DNA from: Pseudomonas fluorescens
GTDB lineage: Bacteria; Pseudomonadota; Gammaproteobacteria; Pseudomonadales; Pseudomonadaceae
Length of the DNA stretch: 64,000 nt
Direction: 5' to 3'
Assembly (NCBI RefSeq): GCF_018614655.1
Contig: NZ_JAGGOG010000005.1
Location: 47,682-111,681, forward strand
The position numbers and the translations under genes were made by a program. Shown here one piece after another: positions 56,427-64,000 of the stretch. Numbering within the stretch: position 1 is the first letter of the stretch; each line of letters starts with the position of its first letter. The notes beneath the pieces are model-generated. The model did no database searches, was not told where the DNA came from, and worked only from the letters and a program-made list of their open reading frames with translations.

Positions 56427-57550
56427 CAGGTTTCGCTTATCGCAGCAGCCATGGCGGGGTCGGATCGATCCGGACGAATAAACACTTTTACGACTTTAAG
56501 CAGCGTGTTGAGCAACCAATTGCGATGGCGGAAAAACACACTATTACCCTCGAACTGGCAGCCCAGACGCAGTTTACTGGCATACCCGGCCTGACCACAC
56601 TCATACCGCGCAATATTGTTCTGAATACAGTAGTCGACGTTGGTCAGCCAACTGCGAAAGTACAGGTTGTACTCGCGGCTGCGGGCCAGGTCATGGGCGA
56701 AGAATTTGTCGATCAACCGATCCTGGTTCAGCAGGATCAGGTTGAACGCCACCAGTTGCTCGTCCACCCAGTACAGAACACAGACCGCACGCTCTCCCAA
56801 CTGTTCGAGGATACCGGTGAAATACCCGCTCGGCAGACGCTCGAATTGCAGGTCGGCGCGTTCCAGGGTGGCTTCATACAACCGCATGATCTCTGGCAGC
56901 ACGTCATCGATAGTGCGTCGCCACTCCACCCTCGGGCCTGGCGCGCGCAACTTGCGGCGCAGATCCTTGCGGGTGGATTTGCCCAGGGAACCCAGGTAGG
57001 CGTCCACTGAACCAAAAGGGATGGGCAACAGCGCCGATGGCAGGCTGGGCATACTTTGAAAGCCCGCCGCCTGGCAACTGTTGGCCCAATGTTCGTCGTT
57101 GCTCGGCGCGTCTTTCACCGCCAACAGGCCAATGCCGAAGTCATCGGCATCCCGGCGTGCGGCCTGGAGCAATTGTTCAAGTAACGCCTGGCGCCGGGAC
57201 TCGGGAATATGGCTGGCAGTACCCGCGTCGCACTGCTCGGCCACCGGCGAGCCGATGGCGTACAGACCCAATTGAAAAACACCCGGCCACAGTCGCTCCA
57301 GGCGCTCGGTAAAGCGCTTGCCGATGCCCGACACGGTGGTGTCGAGGCGGTAATGGGTGATAAACGCCGGGGCAACCGCCACCAGCGTTTCGCCCTCGAA
57401 TACCGCCAGGTAACGCCACTGAAAATCATCAATGGCCGCTTTTTCCACGGCCAGGTAATAGTCCCAATCCTCCAGGGCAGCCGGAAAGCAGTCGTTCCAG
57501 GCACTGCGTTCGATAGCACCGATGGTCGAAAAGGCTCGGGCGGTAATCAC
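56426..57550 (-). CDS. GNAT-family N-acyltransferase, FemAB/COG3146-like
   Basis: The 374-residue protein looks like a two-lobed GNAT protein related to peptidoglycan biosynthesis/recognition (FemAB-like) acyltransferases. It has an N-terminal lobe (YLAVFEGETLVAVAPAFI) and a C-terminal lobe (VCVLYWVDEQLVAFNLILLN...YECGQAGYASKLRLG). GTG at 57550 is the likely start, with GGGAGA about 5 bases upstream; a longer frame runs into a repeat. It is coupled to the kinase gene by a 1-base overlap, an unusual partner for a two-component system. Acceptor and acyl donor are unknown. Confidence 0.75.
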   Translation of the reverse strand: MITARAFSTIGAIERSAWNDCFPAALEDWDYYLAVEKAAIDDFQWRYLAVFEGETLVAVAPAFITHYRLDTTVSGIGKRFTERLERLWPGVFQLGLYAIGSPVAEQCDAGTASHIPESRRQALLEQLLQAARRDADDFGIGLLAVKDAPSNDEHWANSCQAAGFQSMPSLPSALLPIPFGSVDAYLGSLGKSTRKDLRRKLRAPGPRVEWRRTIDDVLPEIMRLYEATLERADLQFERLPSGYFTGILEQLGERAVCVLYWVDEQLVAFNLILLNQDRLIDKFFAHDLARSREYNLYFRSWLTNVDYCIQNNIARYECGQAGYASKLRLGCQFEGNSVFFRHRNWLLNTLLKVVKVFIRPDRSDPAMAAAISET

Positions 57551-57580
57551 AACATCTCCCTTTGATTCTGTACAACTCCG

Positions 57581-57688
57581 TGTAGGAGCGAGGGGGACGC
57601 CTAGCTCTTGCTCGCGAAGCACGCACTGAGAAAAGCCAGGCAACCCGCGTTTTCGTTCACGTTTTTCGCGAGCAAGCTCGCTCCTACA
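57581..57688. repeat. Imperfect REP-like palindrome
   Basis: TGTAGGAGCGAG... at the left end and ...CGAGCAAGCTCGCTCCTACA at the right end pair imperfectly, with an insertion of about 11 bases in the left arm. It separates the GNAT gene from the hydrolase gene. Confidence 0.8.
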
Positions 57689-57698
57689 GAGAGCCATA

Positions 57699-58559
57699 TC
57701 AGGCCACGCAATACAGGTTTTCGTTCACGATCGTTGCGTGTTGCTGGACAAAGTCGGCGCTCAACTCGATCACCCGACGGTATTGCAGGTCGACGGTGAT
57801 CATGTGGTAGCAGTTGTCCAACAGGATCTTGGTCACCGGCCCGCCAAGATGACGTTCCACGTAATCGGCGTTCCAGCGGCTGGTGATGTCGTCCTCGATG
57901 GAATGCAGCACCAACGCCGGGGTCTTGATCGACGGCATGCGCTTCTTGACCACGGCGTTCATGCGGTGCAACTCGCGCACCGTCACGCCCTCCATGGTCA
58001 ACAAACCGGCCTGGCTGCTCTCCCCTTCCTTCATCTGCCGCTCGACGATCGCCCGCAGGCGCTCGTTCTTGATGCCATAGGGAGGTTTTTCCTCGAAGCT
58101 GCAGATGTGCACGCCGAATGGAATCTTCATCAGCAATGGCGTCAGGAACGCCAGCTTGTTGATGCTCCAGCCGTCGTACTTCAACGTCGTGGAGTACATC
58201 AGCAAGCCGGTGACCTGGCCGGGAAACTCCGAAGCCAGGTACATCGACATGACCGCACCCATGGACAAACCACCGACAAACACTTGCTCATGCCGTTGGC
58301 GCACGCCGACGAACGTTTTGCGCACACCTTCGTACCAGTCCAGCCAGCCGGTGGCTTGCAGGTCGCTGTTGTCCCCGCAGTGCCCGGCCAGCGTCGGCAC
58401 GTACACCGTGCAATTACCCACCTTGGCCAGGCCCTGGGCCACCCGACGGAGTTCCGTCGGGGTGCCGGTCAGGCCGTGGATCAACAGAATCCCCACCGGC
58501 CCTTCGCCGAGAACGAAGCCGGCATCACCTTCACCGAGGTCGATCCCGTGCTGGTTCAC
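57699..58559 (-). CDS. Alpha/beta hydrolase (carboxylesterase-like)
   Basis: The 286-residue protein has the nucleophile elbow GLSMG (Ser near residue 98), an Asp in SIEDDIT and a His in NCYHMITVD, a complete catalytic triad. GILLIHGLTGTPTELRRVA is the oxyanion region. No signal peptide is visible. Its start overlaps the aminotransferase stop (ATGA), so they are coexpressed. Resembles short-chain carboxylesterases/thioesterases; substrate unknown. Confidence 0.85.
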   Translation of the reverse strand: MNQHGIDLGEGDAGFVLGEGPVGILLIHGLTGTPTELRRVAQGLAKVGNCTVYVPTLAGHCGDNSDLQATGWLDWYEGVRKTFVGVRQRHEQVFVGGLSMGAVMSMYLASEFPGQVTGLLMYSTTLKYDGWSINKLAFLTPLLMKIPFGVHICSFEEKPPYGIKNERLRAIVERQMKEGESSQAGLLTMEGVTVRELHRMNAVVKKRMPSIKTPALVLHSIEDDITSRWNADYVERHLGGPVTKILLDNCYHMITVDLQYRRVIELSADFVQQHATIVNENLYCVA

Positions 58560-59950
58560 CGCTTGGTCGCCCGCACCAGCAGTTGCTCGAGCAGCTTCAG
58601 GCCCAGGTCGATTTCCGGGTAGCTGATTTCCAGCGACGGTGCCAGGGTGATCACGTTCTTGTAGTAGCCGCCCACGTCGAGGATCAGACCGAGTTTCTGG
58701 CCATCAACTACCATGTCGCCCTTCATGCCTTCCTCGACCATGTAGTCCAGGGTCGCCTTGTCCGGAGTGAAGCCGTCAGCGGTGCAGATTTCGCAGCGCA
58801 GAGCCAGGCCCAGGCCGTCGACGTCGCCGATGATCGGGAAGCGCTTTTGCAGCTCTTGCAGGCCGGCCAGGAAGTATTTGCCCTTGGCCATGACCATCGC
58901 GCCGTAGTCGACTTCGCTGGTCATCTTGAACATTTCCAGGCCTACCGCAGTACCCAACGGGTTGGACGCGAAGGTGGAGTGAGTGGAGCCAGGCGGGAAG
59001 ATTTTCGGGTTGATCAGCTCTTCACGGGCCCAGATACCGCCCAGCGGGTTCAGGCCGTTGGTCAGTGCCTTACCGAAAACGATCACGTCGGGTTTGACAT
59101 CGAAGTGTTCGATCGACCACAGCTTGCCGGTACGCCAGAAGCCCATCTGGATTTCGTCGCAAACCATCAGGATGCCGTGCTGGTCAAGGACGTGCTTGAG
59201 CTCGCTGTAGAAGTTCATCGGCGGGATCACGTAACCGCCGGTGCCCTGGATCGGCTCGACGTAGAAGGCTGCGTATTCACACTGATTGGTTTTTGGGTCC
59301 CACACGCCGTTGTATTCAGTCTCGAACAAACGAGCGAACTGCTGCACGCAGTGGCTGCCGTACTCTTCCTTGCTCATGCCTTTCGGGCCACGGAAGTGGT
59401 ACGGGAACGGGATGAAGTTGGCGCGTTCGCCAAAGTGGCCGTAGCGGCGGCGATAGCGGAAGCTGGACGTGATCGACGACGCGCCGAGGGTACGACCGTG
59501 GTAGCCGCCTTCGAAGGCGAACATCAGGCTCTTGCCGTTGGAAGCGTTACGCACCACTTTCAGGGAGTCTTCGATGGACTGCGAACCACCGACGTTGAAG
59601 TGCACGCGACCGTCGAGACCGAACTTGTTCTTGGCGTCGACTGCGATCATTTCCGACAGCTCGATCTTGCCTTTGTGCAGGTACTGGCTGGCGATTTGCG
59701 GCAGGGTGTCGATCTGCTGTTTCAGCGCGTTGTTCAGGCGCGGGTTGGCGTAACCGAAGTTAACGGCCGAGTACCACATTTGCAGGTCGAGGTAAGCCTG
59801 GTCTTCGGTGTCCCAGACATAGGAGCCTTCGCAACGGCTGAAAATGCGCGGAGGATCAATGTAGTGAACGGTGTCGCCGTAGGAGCAGTACTTGGCTTCT
59901 TTATCCAGAAGAACCTGGTCTTCTGCGGTAGCGATGCGGATATCAGACAT
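58556..59950 (-). CDS. Class III PLP-dependent aminotransferase
   Basis: The 464-residue protein is a fold-type I, class III transaminase with PLP Lys in VFGKALTNG (near residue 300), the CDEIQMGFWRTG Asp that binds the PLP nitrogen, and the GGYHGRTLGA segment. Family substrates are omega-amines, acetylornithine or amino aldehydes; this member is not assignable. It overlaps the HAD phosphatase by 8 bases and the hydrolase by 4, forming a three-gene operon. Confidence 0.87.
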   Translation of the reverse strand: MSDIRIATAEDQVLLDKEAKYCSYGDTVHYIDPPRIFSRCEGSYVWDTEDQAYLDLQMWYSAVNFGYANPRLNNALKQQIDTLPQIASQYLHKGKIELSEMIAVDAKNKFGLDGRVHFNVGGSQSIEDSLKVVRNASNGKSLMFAFEGGYHGRTLGASSITSSFRYRRRYGHFGERANFIPFPYHFRGPKGMSKEEYGSHCVQQFARLFETEYNGVWDPKTNQCEYAAFYVEPIQGTGGYVIPPMNFYSELKHVLDQHGILMVCDEIQMGFWRTGKLWSIEHFDVKPDVIVFGKALTNGLNPLGGIWAREELINPKIFPPGSTHSTFASNPLGTAVGLEMFKMTSEVDYGAMVMAKGKYFLAGLQELQKRFPIIGDVDGLGLALRCEICTADGFTPDKATLDYMVEEGMKGDMVVDGQKLGLILDVGGYYKNVITLAPSLEISYPEIDLGLKLLEQLLVRATKR

Positions 59951-60653
59951 GGTGGAAGAGTTCCTGATTATCAGAAGAAGTATTGAAAGAGGTGGCGTTG
60001 GCGGCCATGCCTTGAGGCAGTTGGGCCAGCAGCGCAGGCACTTCGGCAAAAGTGTCGAAGCGCGCGTAGGGGATGTTGTGGGTTTCGCAGTACTCGGCCA
60101 GGCTGCCTTTGGCGAAGACGAAGTCGGCGGTGGAAGCCACGCACATGTCGGACTTGCCATCGCCGATCACCAACACGCGCTTGTTGCGCGGGGTGGACTT
60201 GCACTTGCAGTTACCGGACGCGGCACGGCAGGCATCGCTGGAATACGGGAAATCGATGCGCCAGCTGTTCTGGTCAACCTGACGCAGGCGGTTGGCGAGG
60301 ATCGGCAGCAAAGTCACGTAGTTGCGCGACAGAATCCGCGCAATACCTTGCTCGATGCCATCGCTGACCACTTCGATGGAAGCTCCCAGGCCGATGACGT
60401 GATCGACGAAGTCCGGGAAGTCGGGGTCGATTTCAACGCTGTCGAAGTACGCCAGCAGTTCGGCCGGAGTCGCCTTGATCAGGGCCAATTGGCGGCTCAG
60501 GCATTCGCGGGAACCGATTTGCCCGTCCAGCCATTCCTGTTCGATGGTTTCCCACTCGGGGCCGGCGAAGCGTTGGAGGACGTTGTCGATGACATCGGTA
60601 GGGGTGATGGTCCCGTCGAAGTCACACACGATATGCCAGTGGATCATCTGCAT
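59943..60653 (-). CDS. HAD-IB phosphatase, MtnX-like
   Basis: The 236-residue protein is a HAD hydrolase with the catalytic CDFDGTIT motif at about residues 9-16, VSDGIEQ for motif II and IGDGKSDMCVA for motif III. A Cys-rich insertion (CRAASGNCKC, near residues 140-150) is characteristic of MtnX-like phosphatases. It heads the operon with the aminotransferase and hydrolase. Substrate is unknown; a phosphorylated intermediate of that pathway is implied. It is divergent from the mipA-like gene. Confidence 0.85.
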   Translation of the reverse strand: MQMIHWHIVCDFDGTITPTDVIDNVLQRFAGPEWETIEQEWLDGQIGSRECLSRQLALIKATPAELLAYFDSVEIDPDFPDFVDHVIGLGASIEVVSDGIEQGIARILSRNYVTLLPILANRLRQVDQNSWRIDFPYSSDACRAASGNCKCKSTPRNKRVLVIGDGKSDMCVASTADFVFAKGSLAEYCETHNIPYARFDTFAEVPALLAQLPQGMAANATSFNTSSDNQELFHHV

Positions 60654-60875
60654 TTACCTATTGGGTAGGAACGCGCTGTTGCGCTTGCAGAGGGATAGAG
60701 CATGGAGTGTGCCAAGTGCGCCAACCCCCGATAACACGGGGCTCGCAGGGCTTTTACTTTTGAATATGTCGTAAACAGCTACAATTTTTGTAGCTTGCTA
60801 CAAACAAGATGAGTGCTTGCGCAGGTAGCGCCCTTCGCGCGTTCATGCGCGCATGTTCAGATAAGGAAATGTTCC

Positions 60876-61646
60876 ATGTTCAGGGTTACCTCTGCTGTAT
60901 TCGCCGGCCTGCTTGGCCTGTGGGGCGTTTCAGTCACCGCAATGGCGGACGGGATTACCGGTGAAGCAGGCCTGGGTATCAGTTATCAGCCCCACGATCC
61001 CACCGGCAGCCGTTATGAAACGGTGCCTGTTCCGTATTTCGACCTGGATTGGGGAGATGTCAGTCTTGGTACCGACGACGGCTTGACCTGGAGCGCCCTC
61101 AACACCAATGGTTTCACCGCCGGCCCCTACATCAATTACTTGCCGGGGCGCACCGCCAACGGTTCGCTGCGAGGCTTGCGCAACGTGTCGAACATGGCCG
61201 AGATCGGCGGCTTTATCCAATACGCACCAGCCGACTTCTGGCGGGTCTACGCCCAGGTGGGTCGGGCCGTCGGCGGCGGTCATGATCAAAGTGGCGTGCT
61301 GGGCAAGGTCGGCGGCGAACTGGGTTACCCACTGGGCGGCGGGATCATCGGCAGCAGCGGCCTGATGGCGCACTTTGCCGATGGACGCCAGACCCAGACC
61401 TATTTTGGCGTCGACGCTAACGAGTCCGCGGCGTCCGGCTTTCGCCCCTACAACGCCAGCGGCGGCTTCCAGAACCTGACGTTGACCCAGAGCTTCGAAT
61501 TTCCACTGGCCCCCAATTGGTCGCTGCTGACCAGTGCCAGTTGGGTACACCTGGTGGGCTCGGCGGCAGACAGCAGCATCGTCAAGCAGACCGGGGATGT
61601 GAACCAAGGGCAGGTGCAGACGGCGATCAGCTACACATTCGACTGA
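60876..61646 (+). CDS. mipA: MipA/OmpV family outer membrane protein
   Basis: The 256-residue protein has a signal peptide (cleavage after about AMA, residue 24) and a beta-rich OmpV/MipA domain ending in the outer-membrane-type C-terminus AISYTFD. GLGISYQPHDPTGSRYETVPVPYFDLDWGDVSLGTD matches the family N-terminus. MipA binds MltA and PBP1B in E. coli, whereas many members act as porins; the specific role here is not certain. TAAGGA lies about 7 bases before the ATG. Confidence 0.85.
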   Translation: MFRVTSAVFAGLLGLWGVSVTAMADGITGEAGLGISYQPHDPTGSRYETVPVPYFDLDWGDVSLGTDDGLTWSALNTNGFTAGPYINYLPGRTANGSLRGLRNVSNMAEIGGFIQYAPADFWRVYAQVGRAVGGGHDQSGVLGKVGGELGYPLGGGIIGSSGLMAHFADGRQTQTYFGVDANESAASGFRPYNASGGFQNLTLTQSFEFPLAPNWSLLTSASWVHLVGSAADSSIVKQTGDVNQGQVQTAISYTFD

Positions 61647-61672
61647 AGTACACCGTTTTTTTTACACCCTGA

Positions 61673-62124
61673 CGACTGCTGCGCAGCCGATCGCAGGCTG
61701 CGCCAGCGGCTACAGGTGATCGACACGGCCTGTAGCCGCTGCCGAAGAATGAGGCTGCGATAAGGGCCGAAGGACCTTCAGCGGTTTCAAGACACTAACG
61801 ACTGCTACGCAGCCGATCGCAGGCTGCGCCAGCGGCTACAGATGATCGACACGGCCTGTAGCCGCTGCCGAAGAATGAGGCTGCGATAAGGGCCGAAGGA
61901 CCTTCGGCGGTTTCAAGAGACTGACGACTGCTGCGCAGCCGATCGCAGGCTGCGCCAGCGGCTACAGATGATCGACACGGCCTGTAGCCGCTGCCGAAGA
62001 ATGAGGCTGCGATAAGGGCCGAAGGACCTTCAGCGGTTTCAAGACACTAACGACTGCTGCGCAGCCGATCGCAGGCTGCGCCAGCGGCTACAGGTGATCG
62101 ACACATCCGTGTAGCCGCTACCGA
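61673..62124. repeat. Tandem array of a 126-bp palindromic unit, about 3.6 copies
   Basis: Copies begin at 61673, 61799, 61925 and 62051 with an exact 126-base period and only a few substitutions; the last copy diverges after about 60 bases. Each unit contains GCAGCC-N-GGCTGC and AGCGGCTACAG...CTGTAGCCGCT inverted repeats, and the GTAGCCGCTGCCGAAGAATG segment is shared with the elements at 6785 and 49327. No open frame spans the array, so it is an expanded dispersed repeat. Confidence 0.95.
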
Positions 62125-62547
62125 TCAGTTCTCTTCGCCTTCAGCCAACAACGCAATCCCGCCAATAATCACCGCCACGCCCACCCAGTGCAGAAAGCTG
62201 ATGTGCTCACCCAGGCCCAGCCAGGAACCGAGCAACACCACCACAAACACCAATGAACTCAGCGGAAACGCCAGGGACAGGCTGCTGCGGCGCAAAATCA
62301 GCATCCATACAAAGAACGCGCCGATATAGCTGCCGATGGCCGCCAGGATTCCCGGGTTTCTCGCCACATCCCACAACCATTGCAGGGTGAAGTCCATCTG
62401 CCCCAGTTGATCGCCGGCCACCTTGGTGAACAATTGCCCGGCACTTTCGGTGCCAATCAGCAACGCCCACAACACCACGGTGCCCAGGCGCCCGTGCAAC
62501 CAGCCCTCGGGGCGAGCGGGGCTCATGGAAATATTCTCTGAGTTCAT
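62125..62547 (-). CDS. SMR/EamA-like membrane protein, second of a pair
   Basis: The 140-residue protein has four membrane helices typical of small DMT-superfamily exporters, with GTESAGQLFTKVAG near residue 33 where SMR proteins carry the essential acidic residue (Glu in helix 1). The hydrophilic N-terminus is about 20 residues. It overlaps the preceding paralogue by 4 bases, suggesting an obligate heterodimer such as MdtIJ or ArnEF. Substrate unknown. Confidence 0.8.
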   Translation of the reverse strand: MNSENISMSPARPEGWLHGRLGTVVLWALLIGTESAGQLFTKVAGDQLGQMDFTLQWLWDVARNPGILAAIGSYIGAFFVWMLILRRSSLSLAFPLSSLVFVVVLLGSWLGLGEHISFLHWVGVAVIIGGIALLAEGEEN

Positions 62548-62924
62548 GCTTGCGCCCCTGAAATAGCCACCAGCATGACGCCGGCCGTGATCACGAAAGT
62601 ACCCAGCCAGCGACGGCGGCTGACGGTTTCCCCGAGCACCACCTTGCCGGCAAACACCACGCCGCAATACGCCAGCGCCGCTGCCGGAAACAGCAGGCTC
62701 AGGGGCGCGCGGGACAAGGCTTCGAGCCAGACGAAAAACTCAATGGCGTAGGCGGCGATACCCGCCCACAGCAAAGGTGCATTGAACACCTGACCCCAGA
62801 ATGCATTCAGGCGAAAACCGCCCTCCAGTTCCGGCAGGCGATCCAGGCCCAATTTGAAACACAGTTGACCGATCACATCGAGCACGATGGAAAAGGCCAC
62901 CAACAGCACCACAGTCAGGGTCAC
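62544..62924 (-). CDS. SMR/EamA-like membrane protein, first of a pair
   Basis: The 126-residue protein has four hydrophobic helices and the helix-1 motif IVLDVIGQLCFKLGLDRL, with Asp where SMR exporters usually have Glu. It ends VAISGAQA. It overlaps both neighbours by 4 bases, so the arginase-fold protein and the two small membrane proteins form one coupled operon. Confidence 0.8.
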   Translation of the reverse strand: MTLTVVLLVAFSIVLDVIGQLCFKLGLDRLPELEGGFRLNAFWGQVFNAPLLWAGIAAYAIEFFVWLEALSRAPLSLLFPAAALAYCGVVFAGKVVLGETVSRRRWLGTFVITAGVMLVAISGAQA

Positions 62925-63889
62925 GGGAACAGCTCCTCAAACAGATTGATCAACGCTTCGTTGGTCGCCGAATTGCGCAGCAAGTCTTCATCGCTCCAGC
63001 GTTCGGCGGGGGGTTGGTCAGACTTGGCTTCCCAGCGTTTGAGCGCATTACTGAAGGCCGGCTGGGCAAATTCGCCGCACACGTCGATGCCGATGATCCG
63101 CTTGCTCGCCGCCAGTGCCCGCAGGGCCTGCAGCAAGTGAGTCAAGCGCATGCCGCCCTGATCCCAGTTGGTGGCGGCGTCTTCGCTGGCGAGCACGTCC
63201 TTGTCGATGGTGATCCAGATCGCCTCGGTGGGCAGGCTGGCGATCATCTGCGTCAGAAACGCGGCCCAGTCCAGCTCGGCCAGGTTGCGCCAATGCAGAT
63301 GGTCTTCCTGTTGCTCATGGCCTGCGCCATCGCCGACCCGCCCCCAGACTTTCGACGGCGGGTGCTGCCAGGGAAACAGCTGCAAATCCCCGCGTTTCAG
63401 GGCACCGAGATTGCCGCCGCGCAGTTGTGGGTTGTGCAAATCATCGCTGCACGGCCCGAGCGTGACGATGCGCTTGATGGCCGGCATTTTCAGCGCCCGG
63501 TTGACCCACGAGCCGCAGTGTCGACGCGGCGCAAAACGGACCCAGTCGGGGTGGTTATCGAAGTGGATCAGGCTGATGGGTTCTTTGAGGTCAGCGAGAA
63601 AAGCCGGAGTCAGGTGATGGTAATCGCCGGACCCGACAAAGAAGATTTCCGGACGCGCCCCTGTGGGCCGCGGCCGCTGGGCCAGGCGTTCGGCAAAACG
63701 CTTGTAGGTTTTTTCGGTGGACCACAGGCGCAGTTTAGGGCCCAGGTCCAGCAGGTCCATGCGCGTGGCAAAGCCGCTGGCAAGACGCCGGGCAATCGGA
63801 GCCTGGGCCGTGAGGCTGTGGTCGAGGTCAAGAATGTTCAAGGAAATATTTCCCCCCTGGCAGCGCCCTCCAGACACCGGCTTCATCAC
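62921..63889 (-). CDS. Arginase/ureohydrolase-fold protein of unknown substrate (UPF0489-like)
   Basis: The 322-residue protein carries degenerate versions of the arginase metal motifs: GSGDYHHLT for GGDHS, HFDNHPDW for DAHxD, and ITIDKDVLASEDA for SxDxDxxDP. The likely Mn ligands (His, Asp, His, Asp, Asp, Asp) are conserved. DNHPD recalls UPF0489 proteins, some of which are peptide arginases; this comparison is from memory. Start is uncertain: ATG at 63889, ATG at 63886, or TTG at 63841 that begins at NILDLDHSL behind a purine-rich stretch. It heads the operon with the SMR pair. Confidence 0.7.
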   Translation of the reverse strand: MMKPVSGGRCQGGNISLNILDLDHSLTAQAPIARRLASGFATRMDLLDLGPKLRLWSTEKTYKRFAERLAQRPRPTGARPEIFFVGSGDYHHLTPAFLADLKEPISLIHFDNHPDWVRFAPRRHCGSWVNRALKMPAIKRIVTLGPCSDDLHNPQLRGGNLGALKRGDLQLFPWQHPPSKVWGRVGDGAGHEQQEDHLHWRNLAELDWAAFLTQMIASLPTEAIWITIDKDVLASEDAATNWDQGGMRLTHLLQALRALAASKRIIGIDVCGEFAQPAFSNALKRWEAKSDQPPAERWSDEDLLRNSATNEALINLFEELFP

Positions 63890-63983
63890 TCATGAACGCC
63901 GGCCGAATGGGCTTTAGGGGGTGAATGCAAGGGACGGGCCAGAGGTGAAGCAAACGCTGCTATGGAGAACACCGAAGATCAAA

Positions 63984-64000
63984 AATGTGGGAGCGGGCTT
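63984..64000. repeat. REP-like palindrome arm at window edge
   Basis: AATGTGGGAGCGGGCTT is the same arm sequence as at 39685, 43923 and 49295; its partner lies outside the window. Confidence 0.75.

Noticed and set aside
54621..56594. 657-codon plus-strand frame opposite the sensor kinase gene
   Set aside because: The minus strand encodes a complete HAMP-HisKA-HATPase kinase; the plus-strand frame has His/Gln-rich shadow composition and no family features.
61673..62124. Repeat array considered as a CRISPR
   Set aside because: The 126-base units are contiguous with no variable spacers and are internally palindromic; no cas genes are nearby.

Overview
The window is a chromosomal segment of a Pseudomonas, most probably from the fluorescens group. 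The basis is gene content and order (recX-recA-cinA, an R-tailocin between cinA and mutS, mutS-fdxA-rsmZ, metG-rnf-nth, argG-motY-pyrC-rnt, bfd-bfr-grxD, glpFKRD, aatJQMP-aauSR), the very recognisable RsmZ small RNA, and many intergenic palindromes with GTGGGAGCGGGCTTGC-type arms that are typical of this group. No rRNA, tRNA, CRISPR, transposase or integrase was seen.

Layout. 1-1722: end of recX, recA with its LexA box, cinA/pncC. 1851-15256: a complete, headless P2-like contractile tail island (R-type tailocin) transcribed leftward: LexA-like repressor, promoter and operators, long leader, holin, baseplate V-W-J-I, fibre module, sheath, tube, chaperone with a -1 frameshift site, tape measure, U, X, D and endolysin. 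15453-22323: mutS, fdxA, antisense-oriented rsmZ with GacA box, apbC, metG. 22480-26986: an unusual rnfABDGE set without rnfC, then nth. 27094-34969: small acidic protein, orphan response regulator, argG, motY, pyrC, rnt, peroxiredoxin, bfd, bfr, grxD. 35069-39672: molybdopterin oxidoreductase, argF and an ABC ATPase. 40555-45675: glycerol regulon glpF-glpK-glpR-glpD. 45992-52759: acidic amino acid ABC transporter with a sigma-54 promoter and its two-component system, followed by glpM. 53261-60653: a sigma-54-type two-component system coupled to a GNAT protein, beside an operon for a hydrolase, a class III aminotransferase and a HAD phosphatase. 60876-63889: MipA-like porin, a 126-bp tandem repeat array, and an operon for an arginase-fold protein with two SMR-like membrane proteins.

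How parts work together. RecA activated by DNA damage should relieve both the LexA box at recA and the self-cleaving repressor at 14522-15256, switching on the tailocin from a promoter whose spacer contains an operator-like palindrome. RsmZ is positioned for GacA control. The glp genes carry two candidate GlpR operators. The AauR-type regulator matches the sigma-54 promoter in front of the amino acid transporter.

The most unusual points are: an Rnf complex that lacks RnfC, the RnfB membrane anchor and three of four intramembrane Cys ligands; a bacterioferritin missing three of six ferroxidase ligands; a split, AT-rich tail-fibre module ending at tandem terminators inside the tailocin; the aminotransferase/HAD/hydrolase/GNAT/two-component neighbourhood; and the arginase-fold plus SMR-pair operon.
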